A DNA stretch of 44,545 nucleotides, taken from CAYNWH01 sp964400885. GTDB lineage: Bacteria > Patescibacteriota > Patescibacteriia > CAIXNZ01. Every line of letters begins with the position of its first letter. The first letter of the stretch is position 1. Under the pieces are notes generated by a model, which saw only the letters and a program-made list of their open reading frames with translations, did no database searches and was not told the origin of the DNA. Positions 31,794 through 38,848 of the stretch are shown piece by piece. Made by a program: the position numbers and the translations under genes. The DNA lies in the NCBI GenBank assembly GCA_964400885.1, contig CAYNWH010000008.1, positions 1 to 44,545 of the forward strand, written 5' to 3'.

Positions 31794-32321
31794 CTATTTA
31801 CTCTTTTTTATTATTTCATTGATTTGGGCAAGATGACTCTTGAAAGTTTTTTCAATAATATCAGTAGTTGAAGTGTTTTCAGCTTGGCGAGGCAGTTCAA
31901 TCAGTTCATTGACATGGCTTTTTATGTTATTTTTTTGTTCTTCAGGATAGCTTTCGTTAATGCAGACAAAAATGTCTGGTCTGGTAATTTTAATTAATTC
32001 ATAATCCCATTTGCCATTTTCATCGACATCTTCTATTAAAGTGACATAATCAACACAATCTTGGTAGCAAAGCATTTCCATCCTTTCATCTTGGGGAATA
32101 ATGGGCCTGAATTCATTTTTATAACGTTTAATGGCAGCATCAGAATCTACGCCGACAACTAATATATCACCATGTTTTTTCGCATTAATTAAGTAGCGAA
32201 GATGCCCAATATGCAGCATGTCCCAGGAACCAATTGTGCAGACAACTCTTTGCTTAAGTATTCTATGCGCTTCAATAAATTTCTTTAACTCCTCATAATT
32301 TAAAACAATTTTGGCTTTCAT
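31794..32321 (-). CDS. cytidylyltransferase-like nucleotidyltransferase (RfaE/HldE C-terminal type)
   Basis: A 175-residue Rossmann-type nucleotidyltransferase. The CTP/ATP-binding motif is H37-I-G-H40 in GSWDMLHIGHLRYL, and the C-terminal STTDII is typical of the RfaE2/glycerol-3-phosphate cytidylyltransferase group. Between them LVVGVDSDAAIKRYK and PIIPQDERMEML fit the family. The substrate is unknown. It starts the nucleotide cluster and is followed at two bases by the dCMP deaminase fusion, whose N-terminus looks like a decayed relative. Confidence 0.85.
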   Translation of the reverse strand: MKAKIVLNYEELKKFIEAHRILKQRVVCTIGSWDMLHIGHLRYLINAKKHGDILVVGVDSDAAIKRYKNEFRPIIPQDERMEMLCYQDCVDYVTLIEDVDENGKWDYELIKITRPDIFVCINESYPEEQKNNIKSHVNELIELPRQAENTSTTDIIEKTFKSHLAQINEIIKKSK

Positions 32322-32411
32322 ATGATTTGGCTTATTGCTTATAGTTTTATCAAATAGTTAATAACTATTTGCCATTGTATTTTAACAAAAGGCGGCAAAA
32401 AAATAAAGTTG

Positions 32412-32446
32412 AAAAAAGACACTAATTAGAGATTTAGTGTCTTTTT
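32412..32446 (-). terminator. terminator of the secE-nusG-rplK-rplA operon
   Basis: AAAAGACACTA/TAGTGTCTTTT arms (32414-32424 and 32435-32445) with T runs on both strands, immediately after the rplA stop. Confidence 0.85.
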
Positions 32447-32450
32447 AAAC

Positions 32451-33152
32451 TTAAATTTGCACTTTTATGCCAGGTCCCATTGAGGATGAAAGAGTGATAT
32501 TTTTAATAAAGATGCCTTTTAAGCTGGCAGGTTTGTTCTTATTTAGAGCTTCCATAAAAGCTTTATAATTTTTAAGTAATTTCTGGTCATCAAAAGAAGC
32601 TTTGCCAATCAAGATATGAATATTGCCAGTGTCATCATTTTTATAACTAGCTTTACCTTTGACTAACTCAGAGATTGTTTTTTTAAGGTTAGGAGTGACA
32701 GTTTCAGTTTTAGGGTTAGGCATCAGACCTTTAGGTCCCAAAATTTTGGCAACTTTAGCCAGGTCTTTCATCATTTCGGGCACAGTGACTAAAATATCAA
32801 AATCGATTTTTTTCGTCTTATTAATCTTTTCTATTAATTCTTCGCCGCCGACAATATCTGCACCAGCTTCTTTTGCTTCTTTTTGTTTATCCGGAGGGGC
32901 AATAACAGTAATTTTTAATTTTTTGCCTGTACCATGAGGCAATAGTACAGTGCTTCGTATCTGCTGTTCGCTTTTTTTAGTATCAATGCCAGTGTGGATT
33001 GCCAAATCAATTGAAGCATCAAATTTTGTTGTTGCTGTTTCTTTGGCTAATTTAATTGCTTCTTCAATAGGATAAGCTTGATTAGCATTAATTTTTGCTT
33101 TTAATTCAGCAAATCTTTTAGAATGAGCTGAATGTTTTTTTTGTCTTTTCAT
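32451..33152 (-). CDS. rplA: 50S ribosomal protein L1
   Basis: Binds the L1 stalk of 23S rRNA and often represses its own mRNA. The 233-residue protein has the usual order: KFDASIDLAIHTGID, RSTVLLPHGTGK, EAGADIVGGEELIEKI, ILGPKGLMPNPK and the C-terminal LSSSMGPGIKV. It is separated from rplK by 237 bases that contain an attenuator-like structure. rplJ and rplL do not follow, unlike in many bacteria; a terminator ends the operon. Confidence 0.97.
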   Translation of the reverse strand: MKRQKKHSAHSKRFAELKAKINANQAYPIEEAIKLAKETATTKFDASIDLAIHTGIDTKKSEQQIRSTVLLPHGTGKKLKITVIAPPDKQKEAKEAGADIVGGEELIEKINKTKKIDFDILVTVPEMMKDLAKVAKILGPKGLMPNPKTETVTPNLKKTISELVKGKASYKNDDTGNIHILIGKASFDDQKLLKNYKAFMEALNKNKPASLKGIFIKNITLSSSMGPGIKVQI

Positions 33153-33175
33153 AGGTTTATATGGTTAGCTGAAAC

Positions 33176-33250
33176 ACGAATCTATATTCACTAATTGCAT
33201 GAATTTTTAAATACTTAGCAATTAGTGTTTATTCGTGATTATGAATTAGT
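33176..33250. repeat. inverted repeat in the rplA leader
   Basis: CACGAAT (33177-33183) and CACTAATTGC (33190-33199) are mirrored by GCAATTAGTG and ATTCGTG on the right (33218-33238). A partial extra copy GAATTAGTG follows. Confidence 0.6.
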
Positions 33251-33275
33251 GTTTAAGTTATCAATATAAAATAAA

Positions 33276-33350
33276 AACTGATGTACGCAATACACCAGTT
33301 ATTAATGGGTAGTAGTATTGCGTGGTCTAGTGCGAAATTCGCTCCCACAC
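33276..33350 (-). promoter_or_regulatory. attenuator-like RNA between rplK and rplA
   Basis: Read on the minus strand, a first hairpin GTGG...GCGA-ATT-TCGC...CCAC with asymmetric internal loops lies at 33348-33322. Then ACGCAATAC (33323-33315) is the exact complement of GTATTGCGT (33293-33285). The latter is the loop of a terminator-type hairpin AACTGGTG/CATCAGTT (33300-33293/33283-33276), followed by a T run. Pairing of the first copy with the loop competes with, or forms a pseudoknot on, the terminator. The first hairpin could be a site for L1, which is inference. Confidence 0.65.
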
Positions 33351-33389
33351 TGTATTTAGTTATAAAGTAAAAAGTAAAAAGTTGAAAGT

Positions 33390-33815
33390 TTAGCCTTCGA
33401 CTGTCAGGCCCATTTGGCGAGCCGTACCCTCTATAATCTTCATAGCCGCTTCCAGATTGTCAGTATTTAAATCTTCTAATTTTTTTTCTGCAATTTCGCG
33501 AATCTGGGCCTTGGTTACTTTGCCAATCTTTTCTTGCAGTGGTTTGCCAGAGCCTTTTTCAATGCCAGCTGCTTTTTTTAATAATTCAGAAGCCGGTGGG
33601 GTCTTTAATTTAAAATCATATGAACGATCTTCATAGACGGAGATTTCAACTGGAATAATATCGCCCATTTTATCTTTTGTCGCTTCATTAAATTTAGTGC
33701 AGAATTCCTGAATATTTAAACCATGCTGGCCTAAGGCAGGTCCAACCGGCGGAGCTGGATTTGCTTGTCCAGCTTTAATTTGTAATTTAATTATAGTTTT
33801 TAATTCTTTAGCCAT
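33390..33815 (-). CDS. rplK: 50S ribosomal protein L11
   Basis: A 141-residue protein with the typical KLQIKAGQANPAPPVGPALGQHG N-terminal start (proline-rich linker for stringent and factor binding), DFKLKTPPASELLKKAAG and the C-terminal rRNA-binding GTARQMGLTVEG. Lies downstream of nusG in the standard order. Spacing to nusG is 106 bases and contains a small inverted repeat. Confidence 0.97.
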   Translation of the reverse strand: MAKELKTIIKLQIKAGQANPAPPVGPALGQHGLNIQEFCTKFNEATKDKMGDIIPVEISVYEDRSYDFKLKTPPASELLKKAAGIEKGSGKPLQEKIGKVTKAQIREIAEKKLEDLNTDNLEAAMKIIEGTARQMGLTVEG

Positions 33816-33834
33816 AGTTTTTATAATGTATTAT

Positions 33835-33890
33835 GAACCACGAATTTTTTCACGAATTGCACGAAAAATTTCGTATGTTTTGTGGTTATG
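33835..33890. repeat. inverted repeat between nusG and rplK
   Basis: CCACGAATTTTTTC is mirrored by GAAAAATTTCGTA...TGTGG around the centre at about 33862. Confidence 0.6.
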
Positions 33891-33921
33891 TTTTAGTGTT
33901 TAAGAAATCGAATATCCACCA

Positions 33922-34464
33922 TTATATCTTTTTGATTTGTAAAAAGTCAAGCTCAATAGGTGTTTCTCGGCCAAACATGGAAACTAAGATTTTAACTTTA
34001 CCTCTGGCTTCATCAATGGAGATGACCTTACCTTCAAAGCCTTTGAAAGGTCCATCAATAATTTTAACTGGGGAACCTTCAGAAACATCTATTTTGAATT
34101 TGGGTTCTTCTTGGCCCATTCTTTTGAATAATGATTTGACTTCTGTTTCAGAAACAGGGGTAGGTGTTGTGCCTGAACCCACAAAACCAGTGACATTAGG
34201 CGTATTTCTGACCACATACCAGGAGTCATCAGTGACAATCATTTGAACCAGTAAATAGCCAGGAAAAATTTTTTCAATCACAGTTTTTCTCTTGCCATTT
34301 TTTATTTTAATCTTTTTTTCTGTAGGAATAATTACGTCAAAAATTTTATCTTCCATATCCATAGTTTCAATTCTTTGCCTGAGATTATCTGATACATTTT
34401 CTTCGTAGCCAGAATAAGTATGAATAACATACCATCTTTTGCCACGGGAAATTTGTTTTGCCAT
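33922..34464 (-). CDS. nusG: transcription termination/antitermination protein NusG
   Basis: Binds RNA polymerase and couples transcription with translation and Rho. The NGN domain spans about residues 8-110 (RWYVIHTYSGYEENV, FPGYLLVQM, RNTPNVTGFVG). The KOW domain covers 128-180 (EGSPVKIIDGPFKGFEGKV). At 180 residues it is full length. The order secE-nusG-rplK-rplA is the classical one. Confidence 0.97.
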   Translation of the reverse strand: MAKQISRGKRWYVIHTYSGYEENVSDNLRQRIETMDMEDKIFDVIIPTEKKIKIKNGKRKTVIEKIFPGYLLVQMIVTDDSWYVVRNTPNVTGFVGSGTTPTPVSETEVKSLFKRMGQEEPKFKIDVSEGSPVKIIDGPFKGFEGKVISIDEARGKVKILVSMFGRETPIELDFLQIKKI

Positions 34465-34507
34465 ATGGTTTTGGTAATTGGTTATTAGTTATTAGTGAAT
34501 TGAACAA

Positions 34508-34699
34508 TTATTTAATGATTTGTTCTACGCCAAGGGATAAAATGTAATCAATAATGCCAATAAAAGCAGCTAAAGCTAAACTAATGCCAATAACTATAAG
34601 CGTATAATTGGTCGTCTCTCGTTTAGTCGGCCAAGTGACTTTTTTTAACTCAAAATATGATTCTTTAATATACTGAATTAACTTTTTGATTAAATTCAT
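34508..34699 (-). CDS. secE: preprotein translocase subunit SecE
   Basis: A 63-residue single-span SecE: amphipathic IKESYFELKKVTWPTKRET followed by one membrane helix (LIVIGISLALAAFIGIIDYIL). The KKVTWP motif is diagnostic. First gene of the secE-nusG-rplK-rplA operon. The upstream leader carries a small hairpin. Confidence 0.95.
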   Translation of the reverse strand: MNLIKKLIQYIKESYFELKKVTWPTKRETTNYTLIVIGISLALAAFIGIIDYILSLGVEQIIK

Positions 34700-34728
34700 A
34701 GATTTATTAGTAAATTGAGAGTTTTTAA

Positions 34729-34749
34729 AAAGACCCTGGGCAGGTCTTG
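34729..34749 (-). promoter_or_regulatory. small hairpin in the secE leader
   Basis: On the minus strand AAGACC/GGTCTT (34748-34743/34735-34730) is followed by TTTT. It lies 30 bases before the secE ATG and could be a weak attenuator. TTGACA on the minus strand near 34785 may be the -35 box. Confidence 0.4.
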
Positions 34750-34848
34750 ATTATATTCTTAATTTACTACTATTATAAAAATTTGTCAAGCTGTATGATT
34801 TAAGCGCTTATCTACAGGGTAAATTTTTATTTTTATTTTTATTTTTGC

Positions 34849-34854
34849 TATAAT
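34849..34854 (+). promoter_or_regulatory. -10 box of a probably leaderless mRNA
   Basis: TATAAT ends eight bases before the ATG at 34863. Confidence 0.55.
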
Positions 34855-34862
34855 ATTAACAT

Positions 34863-35618
34863 ATGATTAATTACCAAGAATTAAAGAAAATCGGGCTTTC
34901 AGACAAAGAAGCCAAATTATATTTGACTTCTTTAAGCCGTGGTCCGGAAACCGCTCCAATCCTGGCGAAATTGGCTAATATTGTCAGACCAACAGCTTAT
35001 GTAATTATTGAGGCTTTAGTGAAAAAGGGCTTAATGAGTTCTTTTGCTAAAGAAAAAAAGACTTATTTTATAGCTGAATCTCCTGAGCATTTATTAAGTG
35101 TGATTAGATTGCAAAAACAGGAAATTGAAGAAAAAGAAAGGGAATTTTCTAAACTTTTGCCAGAATTAGCAGCCATGGCAAATATTAAAGGTGAAAAGCC
35201 TAAAGTTAGGGTTTTTGAAGGCAAAGAAGGTCTTAAGGCTGTAATTGAGAGCATTTTAAAAAGTAAAACAAAAATTATTTATAGTATAATTCCGGCTGAC
35301 AATATGTTTCAGCTTTTTCCTCAAGAGGAACATAAGTCAATTATGGCTAATCCTCGCGTCCAAAAAAAGATAAAAGCTAAAATCATCTATACTAGCAAAA
35401 AGGGAAGAATCTATAAAGCTAAAGATCCCCAAAATTTAAGGGAAGCTATTTACATTGATGAAAAAAGATTCCCATTTAAATGTGGAATTGATATTTATGA
35501 CAATCATTTGGCTTTTTATTCTTATAAAGGCTCAATTATGGGGATAATGATTGAAAATGAGGATATGGCAGAGACAATGAAAACTATTTTTGAAATGCTT
35601 TGGCAAAAATACAGTTAA
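34863..35618 (+). CDS. TrmB family transcriptional regulator
   Basis: The winged helix-turn-helix is in residues 5-70 (LKKIGLSDKEAKLYLTSL, ANIVRPTAYVIIEALVKKGLM), and a coiled-coil stretch (IRLQKQEIEEKEREF) follows. The C-terminal half has the TrmB/phospholipase D-like ligand domain (VRVFEGKEGLKAVIESIL, KCGIDIYDNHLAFYS). TrmB proteins are sugar-sensing or general regulators, most frequent in archaea but also in this bacterial group. Target genes are unknown. It lies next to the three-unit array, which it might control. Confidence 0.85.
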   Translation: MINYQELKKIGLSDKEAKLYLTSLSRGPETAPILAKLANIVRPTAYVIIEALVKKGLMSSFAKEKKTYFIAESPEHLLSVIRLQKQEIEEKEREFSKLLPELAAMANIKGEKPKVRVFEGKEGLKAVIESILKSKTKIIYSIIPADNMFQLFPQEEHKSIMANPRVQKKIKAKIIYTSKKGRIYKAKDPQNLREAIYIDEKRFPFKCGIDIYDNHLAFYSYKGSIMGIMIENEDMAETMKTIFEMLWQKYS

Positions 35619-35643
35619 AAACCAAATTAATCGTGTTTTAAAG

Positions 35644-35671
35644 AAAAATGTCAATTACTATTGACATTTTT
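35644..35671 (+). terminator. terminator of the TrmB gene, shared with a promoter
   Basis: AAAAATGTCAA (35644-35654) pairs with TTGACATTTTT (35661-35671), loop TTACTA, then T-rich sequence. Its right arm contains the -35 box of the next unit. Confidence 0.85.
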
Positions 35672-35689
35672 TTATTTTTATGATACAAT
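35661..35689 (+). promoter_or_regulatory. promoter of array unit 1
   Basis: TTGACA (35661-35666), a 17-bp spacer, TACAAT (35684-35689). The -35 box is the 3' arm of the preceding terminator and pairs with TGTCAA six bases upstream. Confidence 0.75.
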
Positions 35690-35695
35690 TTAGGA

Positions 35696-35989
35696 TTAAA
35701 TTAGAGCTGTTTGGGGAATGCTTGAATTCCAGGCAGCAGGGAAGGAGGTGAATAAAATGGGAGGAGGGTGATGAATTAGCTTTGATTGGCTAGAGAGAGC
35801 CAGTCCTGTAGCGCTGAAAGAGAAACAAGCCAAGCAATTAGCTCTGAAAAAGAGTTGTCAATTAGATGTTTAAGGGTATTATTCGTGGTTTACAATTCAA
35901 ATAAATCAATTACGCAATCAGAATTCTCAAACAGCTAAGAGGAAACAAAATGCTATCCAAGCCCTCGGGAAATTATATCCCGAGGGCTT
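35696..35989 (+). ncRNA. array unit 1: about 295-base transcript, structured leader with a doubtful ORF
   Basis: From the predicted start, a hairpin GCTGTTTGG/CCAGGCAGC (35706-35737) is followed by a perfect Shine-Dalgarno AAGGAGGTG (35742-35750) and an ATG at 35757. A 12-bp terminator hairpin (AAGCCCTCGGGA/TCCCGAGGGCTT) ends the unit at 35959-35989, with only a short T run. Between 35874 and 35958 nothing coding is seen. It may be a small regulatory RNA, a leader-peptide RNA, or a decayed gene. Confidence 0.5.
35757..35873 (+). pseudogene. short frame with two consecutive in-frame UGA codons
   Basis: ATG-GGA-GGA-GGG-TGA-TGA is followed in the same frame by 32 sense codons to TAA. The second part reads ISFDWLERASPVALKEKQ and on, a plausible amphipathic helix. 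The GGAGGAGGG before the TGAs could itself be a Shine-Dalgarno for a start at ATT 35775. Other possibilities are a four-codon leader peptide or a decayed gene. Genome-wide UGA recoding is unlikely, because other genes use TGA as a natural stop. Confidence 0.35.
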
Positions 35990-36105
35990 TAAAATTGTCT
36001 TTTAAAATATGCAATATAATAGCAATTGACTGATTTTTAATTTAATATTTTATTTAATTTTAGCCAATTTTTAATGCATTAGCGTTATCTTTTGTCAAAA
36101 GACCC

Positions 36106-36134
36106 TTGACAGCTTTTTTGTGATGTGCTATACT
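36106..36134 (+). promoter_or_regulatory. promoter of array unit 2
   Basis: TTGACA (36106-36111), a 17-bp spacer, TATACT (36129-36134), close to consensus. TGTCAA at 36093-36098 forms a dyad with the -35 box, as in unit 1. Confidence 0.85.
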
Positions 36135-36140
36135 GCTTTA

Positions 36141-36335
36141 TTAACTTGTAAAAAGATTTGAAAATTTTTAGCCGAGGGCATAGCGCAAATAAGATTTTGC
36201 AGCGTTGATTCCAAGAATCCTATGAATTGGGAATTAAGCTGGTCTTATTTGTCCTATCTCCTTTACTAAAAGGAGTTCCATGCTTATCAATTTAATTAAC
36301 TTCAATAAAAGGCGGCAATTTTTTTGCCGTCTTTT
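36141..36335 (+). ncRNA. array unit 2: about 195-base structured RNA
   Basis: A long stem pairs ATAG and CAAATAAGA (36180-36194) with TCTTATTTG and CTAT (36243-36257), continuing through CAGC/GCTG to TTGATTCC/GGAATTAA with an apical loop. Next, CTCCTTT (36258-36264) pairs with AAAGGAG (36269-36275), burying a Shine-Dalgarno before ATG 36280. A 12-bp terminator (36307-36335) ends the unit. A 36-codon frame from 36280 runs through the terminator to 36390. It resembles a riboswitch-type leader or a free small RNA. No known class was recognised. Confidence 0.6.
36307..36335 (+). terminator. terminator of array unit 2
   Basis: AAAAGGCGGCAA (36307-36318) pairs with TTGCCGTCTTTT (36324-36335) with one G-U and a T5 loop. 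Confidence 0.8.
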
Positions 36336-36336
36336 A

Positions 36337-36365
36337 TTGACATTTTCATCAAAATGCATTAACAT
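36337..36365 (+). promoter_or_regulatory. promoter of array unit 3
   Basis: TTGACA (36337-36342), a 17-bp spacer, TAACAT (36360-36365). It begins one base after the unit 2 terminator stem. Confidence 0.6.
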
Positions 36366-36423
36366 GAAAAAATTCAGGAGGGTATTTTAACTGTCAGGTT
36401 TTTTAAAGTGAAAGGAGGGTTTT

Positions 36424-36567
36424 ATGAGAAAAGAGATAAAAGATCTGCTTGAAAAAGCCGATGCTTTCAAGCGAGAAGCCGCTCAAAGCTTAAAAGAGGC
36501 AAGACAATGCCTTTTTGAGCTTTGGGAATTAATTCTGGAAGATGACGGCTTAGCTCCGATCGACTAA
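36424..36567 (+). CDS. array unit 3: 47-residue helical protein
   Basis: AAAGGAGGG (36411-36419) lies at good distance from the ATG at 36424. The product is a single charged amphipathic helix (KEIKDLLEKADAFKREAA, then LKEARQCLFELWELI) ending in DDGLAPID. A terminator follows its stop codon closely. No family recognised. It shares helical Lys/Glu/Ala composition and one QxC/CQ spot with the unit 1 frame, too little to prove kinship. Confidence 0.65.
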   Translation: MRKEIKDLLEKADAFKREAAQSLKEARQCLFELWELILEDDGLAPID

Positions 36568-36578
36568 TTTGGGATTTT

Positions 36579-36611
36579 AAAAAGGGCCAATTGTGCAATT
36601 GGTCCTTTTTT
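36579..36611 (+). terminator. terminator of array unit 3
   Basis: AAAAGGGCCAATT pairs with AATTGGTCCTTTT with one G-U and a four-base loop, then T-rich sequence. It sits at the convergent junction with gyrB. Confidence 0.9.
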
Positions 36612-36631
36612 ATTTGCCTTGTTTTTATTAT

Positions 36632-38713
36632 TTAAATATCCAGATTTTTAACTGATTTAGCATGCGCCTGGATAAATCTTTTACGGTTTTCTACTTCATT
36701 ACCCATGAGAATATCAAATATTTCATCAGCTTTTGCCGCATCAAGTATAGAGATTTTTTTCATAACCCGATTTTCAGGATCCATAGTTGTCTGCCAAAGC
36801 TGGTCAGGATTCATTTCACCTAAACCTTTGTATCTTTGGATAGATATTCTAGCTCCAGTTTTGGTTTCAATTTCAGTTTCTTCTCCAGCTTCAACTTCAG
36901 CTACCAACGCAGTTTCTTTTACCTTTTTAGATTTGGCTGCTTTTTCTGATTTTTCCTGGGTTAATTTGGCAATAAGCTGATCTTTTTCTTCATCACTATA
37001 GGCATATACGATTTCTTTGCCTTTAGCCAAGCGGTAAAGCGGTGGTTTTGCTACATAAATATGTCCGTCTTTAATTAATTCAGGAAAATAACGATAAAAT
37101 AAAGTTAAAAGAAGTGTTCTGATATGAGCGCCATCAACATCAGCATCAGTCATAATAATAATTTTGCCATAACGCAAATCAGCAATATTAAATTGTTCTC
37201 CAATATTAGTGCCTAAAGCAATGATTAATGATTTTAATTCATTATTAGCCAGCATTTTATCAATTCTTGCACGTTCCACATTAAGAATTTTACCGCGTAA
37301 AGGTAAAATAGCCTGAAATTCTCGGTTGCGTCCTTGTTTTGCTGAGCCGCCAGCAGAATCGCCCTCTACAATATAAAGTTCAGTACTAGCAGAATTTCGG
37401 CTAGAACAATCAGCTAATTTGCCTGGCAAAGTCAGGCCTTCCAAAGCGCCTTTTCTTAAAATATTTTCCCGAGCTGTTTTTGCTGCTAAACGCGCTTTGG
37501 ATGCTAAAAGACATTTGCCAATTATAGCTTCAGCATCACGGGGATGTTCTTCCAGAAAAATGCCAAAATATTCAGACATAATATTATCAACTACTGATTT
37601 TACTTCAGCATTGCCTAACTTTGCTTTGGTTTGGCCTTCAAATTGCGGATCTTTTAATTTAACGCTGATAATCGCTGTTAAGCCTTCCCTCGTATCATCA
37701 CCAGTTAAATTCTCATCTTTTTCTTTTAAAATATTTTTAGATCTAGCAAAATTATTTAAAGTCCTGGTTAATGCAGTTTTAAAACCAATCATATGCATGC
37801 CGCCTTCAGTGGTATAAATATTATTAGCAAAAGAAAGCGCTGTTTCATTGAATTCATCAACATATTGCAAGGCAATCTCAACGGAAATGCCTTCAGCTTC
37901 CTTTTGCACATAAAAGATATTATCATGCTTTGGTTCTTTAGAATGGTTTATGTATCTGACATAAGAAGCAATGCCGCCTTCAAAATAAAAGGTATAATCT
38001 TCTTTATCTTTTTTATTTCTTTCATCTTTGACAATAATTTTAACACCCTTGGTTAAATAAGCCTGCTGTCTAAGATGATTTAAAATTATTTTTAATTTAA
38101 ACTCTAAGGTTGTAAAAATCTGGGGATCTGGTTTGAAGGTAATTCTGGTGCCCGTACCTTTTATAGCTTTAACAGGTTTAACTTTACTCACAGGTTTGCC
38201 TCGTTTGTATTCCTGCACCCATAATTTACCATCTCTTTTGACTTCTGCTCTCAGATATTCTGAAAGGGCATTAACTACAGATACGCCAACGCCATGCAGA
38301 CCGCCAGAAACTTTATAGCCGCCTTCACCAAATTTACCGCCGGCATGAAGCTTGGTTAAAACAGTTTCTAAGGCTGATTTCTTGGTAACTTTATGTTTTT
38401 CAACTGGAATACCGCGGCCATTATCAGCTACTGAAACCATGCCATCATTAGTTAAAGTCACAATGATTTGATTGCAAAAACCTGCCATTGCTTCATCAAT
38501 AGCATTATCAACAACCTCCCAAACTAAATGGTGCAAACCATCTTCAGCAGTATTACCAATATACATGCCCGGTCTTCTGCGGACAGGCTCTAGACCTTCC
38601 AAAACAGTAATTTGCTTGGCAGTATATTCTGAAGCAGCTTTTGATTTCTTCTCGCTGATTTTAAGTGATTTTTTAGTCTTTTTGCTGAGTTTTCCTTTGT
38701 TTTTTTTAGGCAT
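36632..38713 (-). CDS. gyrB: DNA gyrase subunit B
   Basis: ATPase subunit of the type II topoisomerase that adds negative supercoils. The GHKL ATPase shows EVVDNAIDEAMAG, DNGRGIPVE and GGLHGVGVSVVNALS; the TOPRIM domain shows EGDSAGGSAKQGR and MTDADVDGAHI; the C-terminal IQRYKGLGEMNPDQLW is diagnostic. It has an extra Lys-rich head of about 28 residues and a charged insert near residues 600-640, making 693 residues. gyrA is not adjacent. Promoter at 38801-38829. Confidence 0.95.
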   Translation of the reverse strand: MPKKNKGKLSKKTKKSLKISEKKSKAASEYTAKQITVLEGLEPVRRRPGMYIGNTAEDGLHHLVWEVVDNAIDEAMAGFCNQIIVTLTNDGMVSVADNGRGIPVEKHKVTKKSALETVLTKLHAGGKFGEGGYKVSGGLHGVGVSVVNALSEYLRAEVKRDGKLWVQEYKRGKPVSKVKPVKAIKGTGTRITFKPDPQIFTTLEFKLKIILNHLRQQAYLTKGVKIIVKDERNKKDKEDYTFYFEGGIASYVRYINHSKEPKHDNIFYVQKEAEGISVEIALQYVDEFNETALSFANNIYTTEGGMHMIGFKTALTRTLNNFARSKNILKEKDENLTGDDTREGLTAIISVKLKDPQFEGQTKAKLGNAEVKSVVDNIMSEYFGIFLEEHPRDAEAIIGKCLLASKARLAAKTARENILRKGALEGLTLPGKLADCSSRNSASTELYIVEGDSAGGSAKQGRNREFQAILPLRGKILNVERARIDKMLANNELKSLIIALGTNIGEQFNIADLRYGKIIIMTDADVDGAHIRTLLLTLFYRYFPELIKDGHIYVAKPPLYRLAKGKEIVYAYSDEEKDQLIAKLTQEKSEKAAKSKKVKETALVAEVEAGEETEIETKTGARISIQRYKGLGEMNPDQLWQTTMDPENRVMKKISILDAAKADEIFDILMGNEVENRKRFIQAHAKSVKNLDI

Positions 38714-38800
38714 ATTCCTTAGAGATTAAAGATATAAAATATAAGATTTAAGATTTTGGACTAAGTAAATAAGCGACTTTTTAATCGCTTGTCTATTTTA

Positions 38801-38829
38801 ATTATAGCATTATTTAGGCACTAGCTCAA
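38801..38829 (-). promoter_or_regulatory. gyrB promoter
   Basis: On the minus strand TTGAGC (38829-38824), a 17-bp spacer, TATAAT (38806-38801). A small hairpin AAGCGA/TCGCTT lies in the leader at 38771-38790. Confidence 0.75.
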
Positions 38830-38848
38830 GTCTGGTTTGCCTAATGTT

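Noticed and set aside
33181..33250. tRNA-like folding in the rplK-rplA interval
   Set aside because: No T-loop, anticodon arm or acceptor stem arrangement could be made; the dyads are simple inverted repeats.
35757..35873. Genome-wide alternative code with UGA = glycine, suggested by the double UGA frame
   Set aside because: rtcB, the DUF389 gene, and the 24506 and 43356 genes end at TGA exactly where their families or terminators predict an end, so the standard bacterial code fits.
36141..36335. Array unit 2 RNA as SRP RNA, tmRNA or RNase P RNA
   Set aside because: The conserved GGAAGGAAGCAGCC-type, tag-peptide/CCA-end and GAGGAAAGTCC signatures are all absent.
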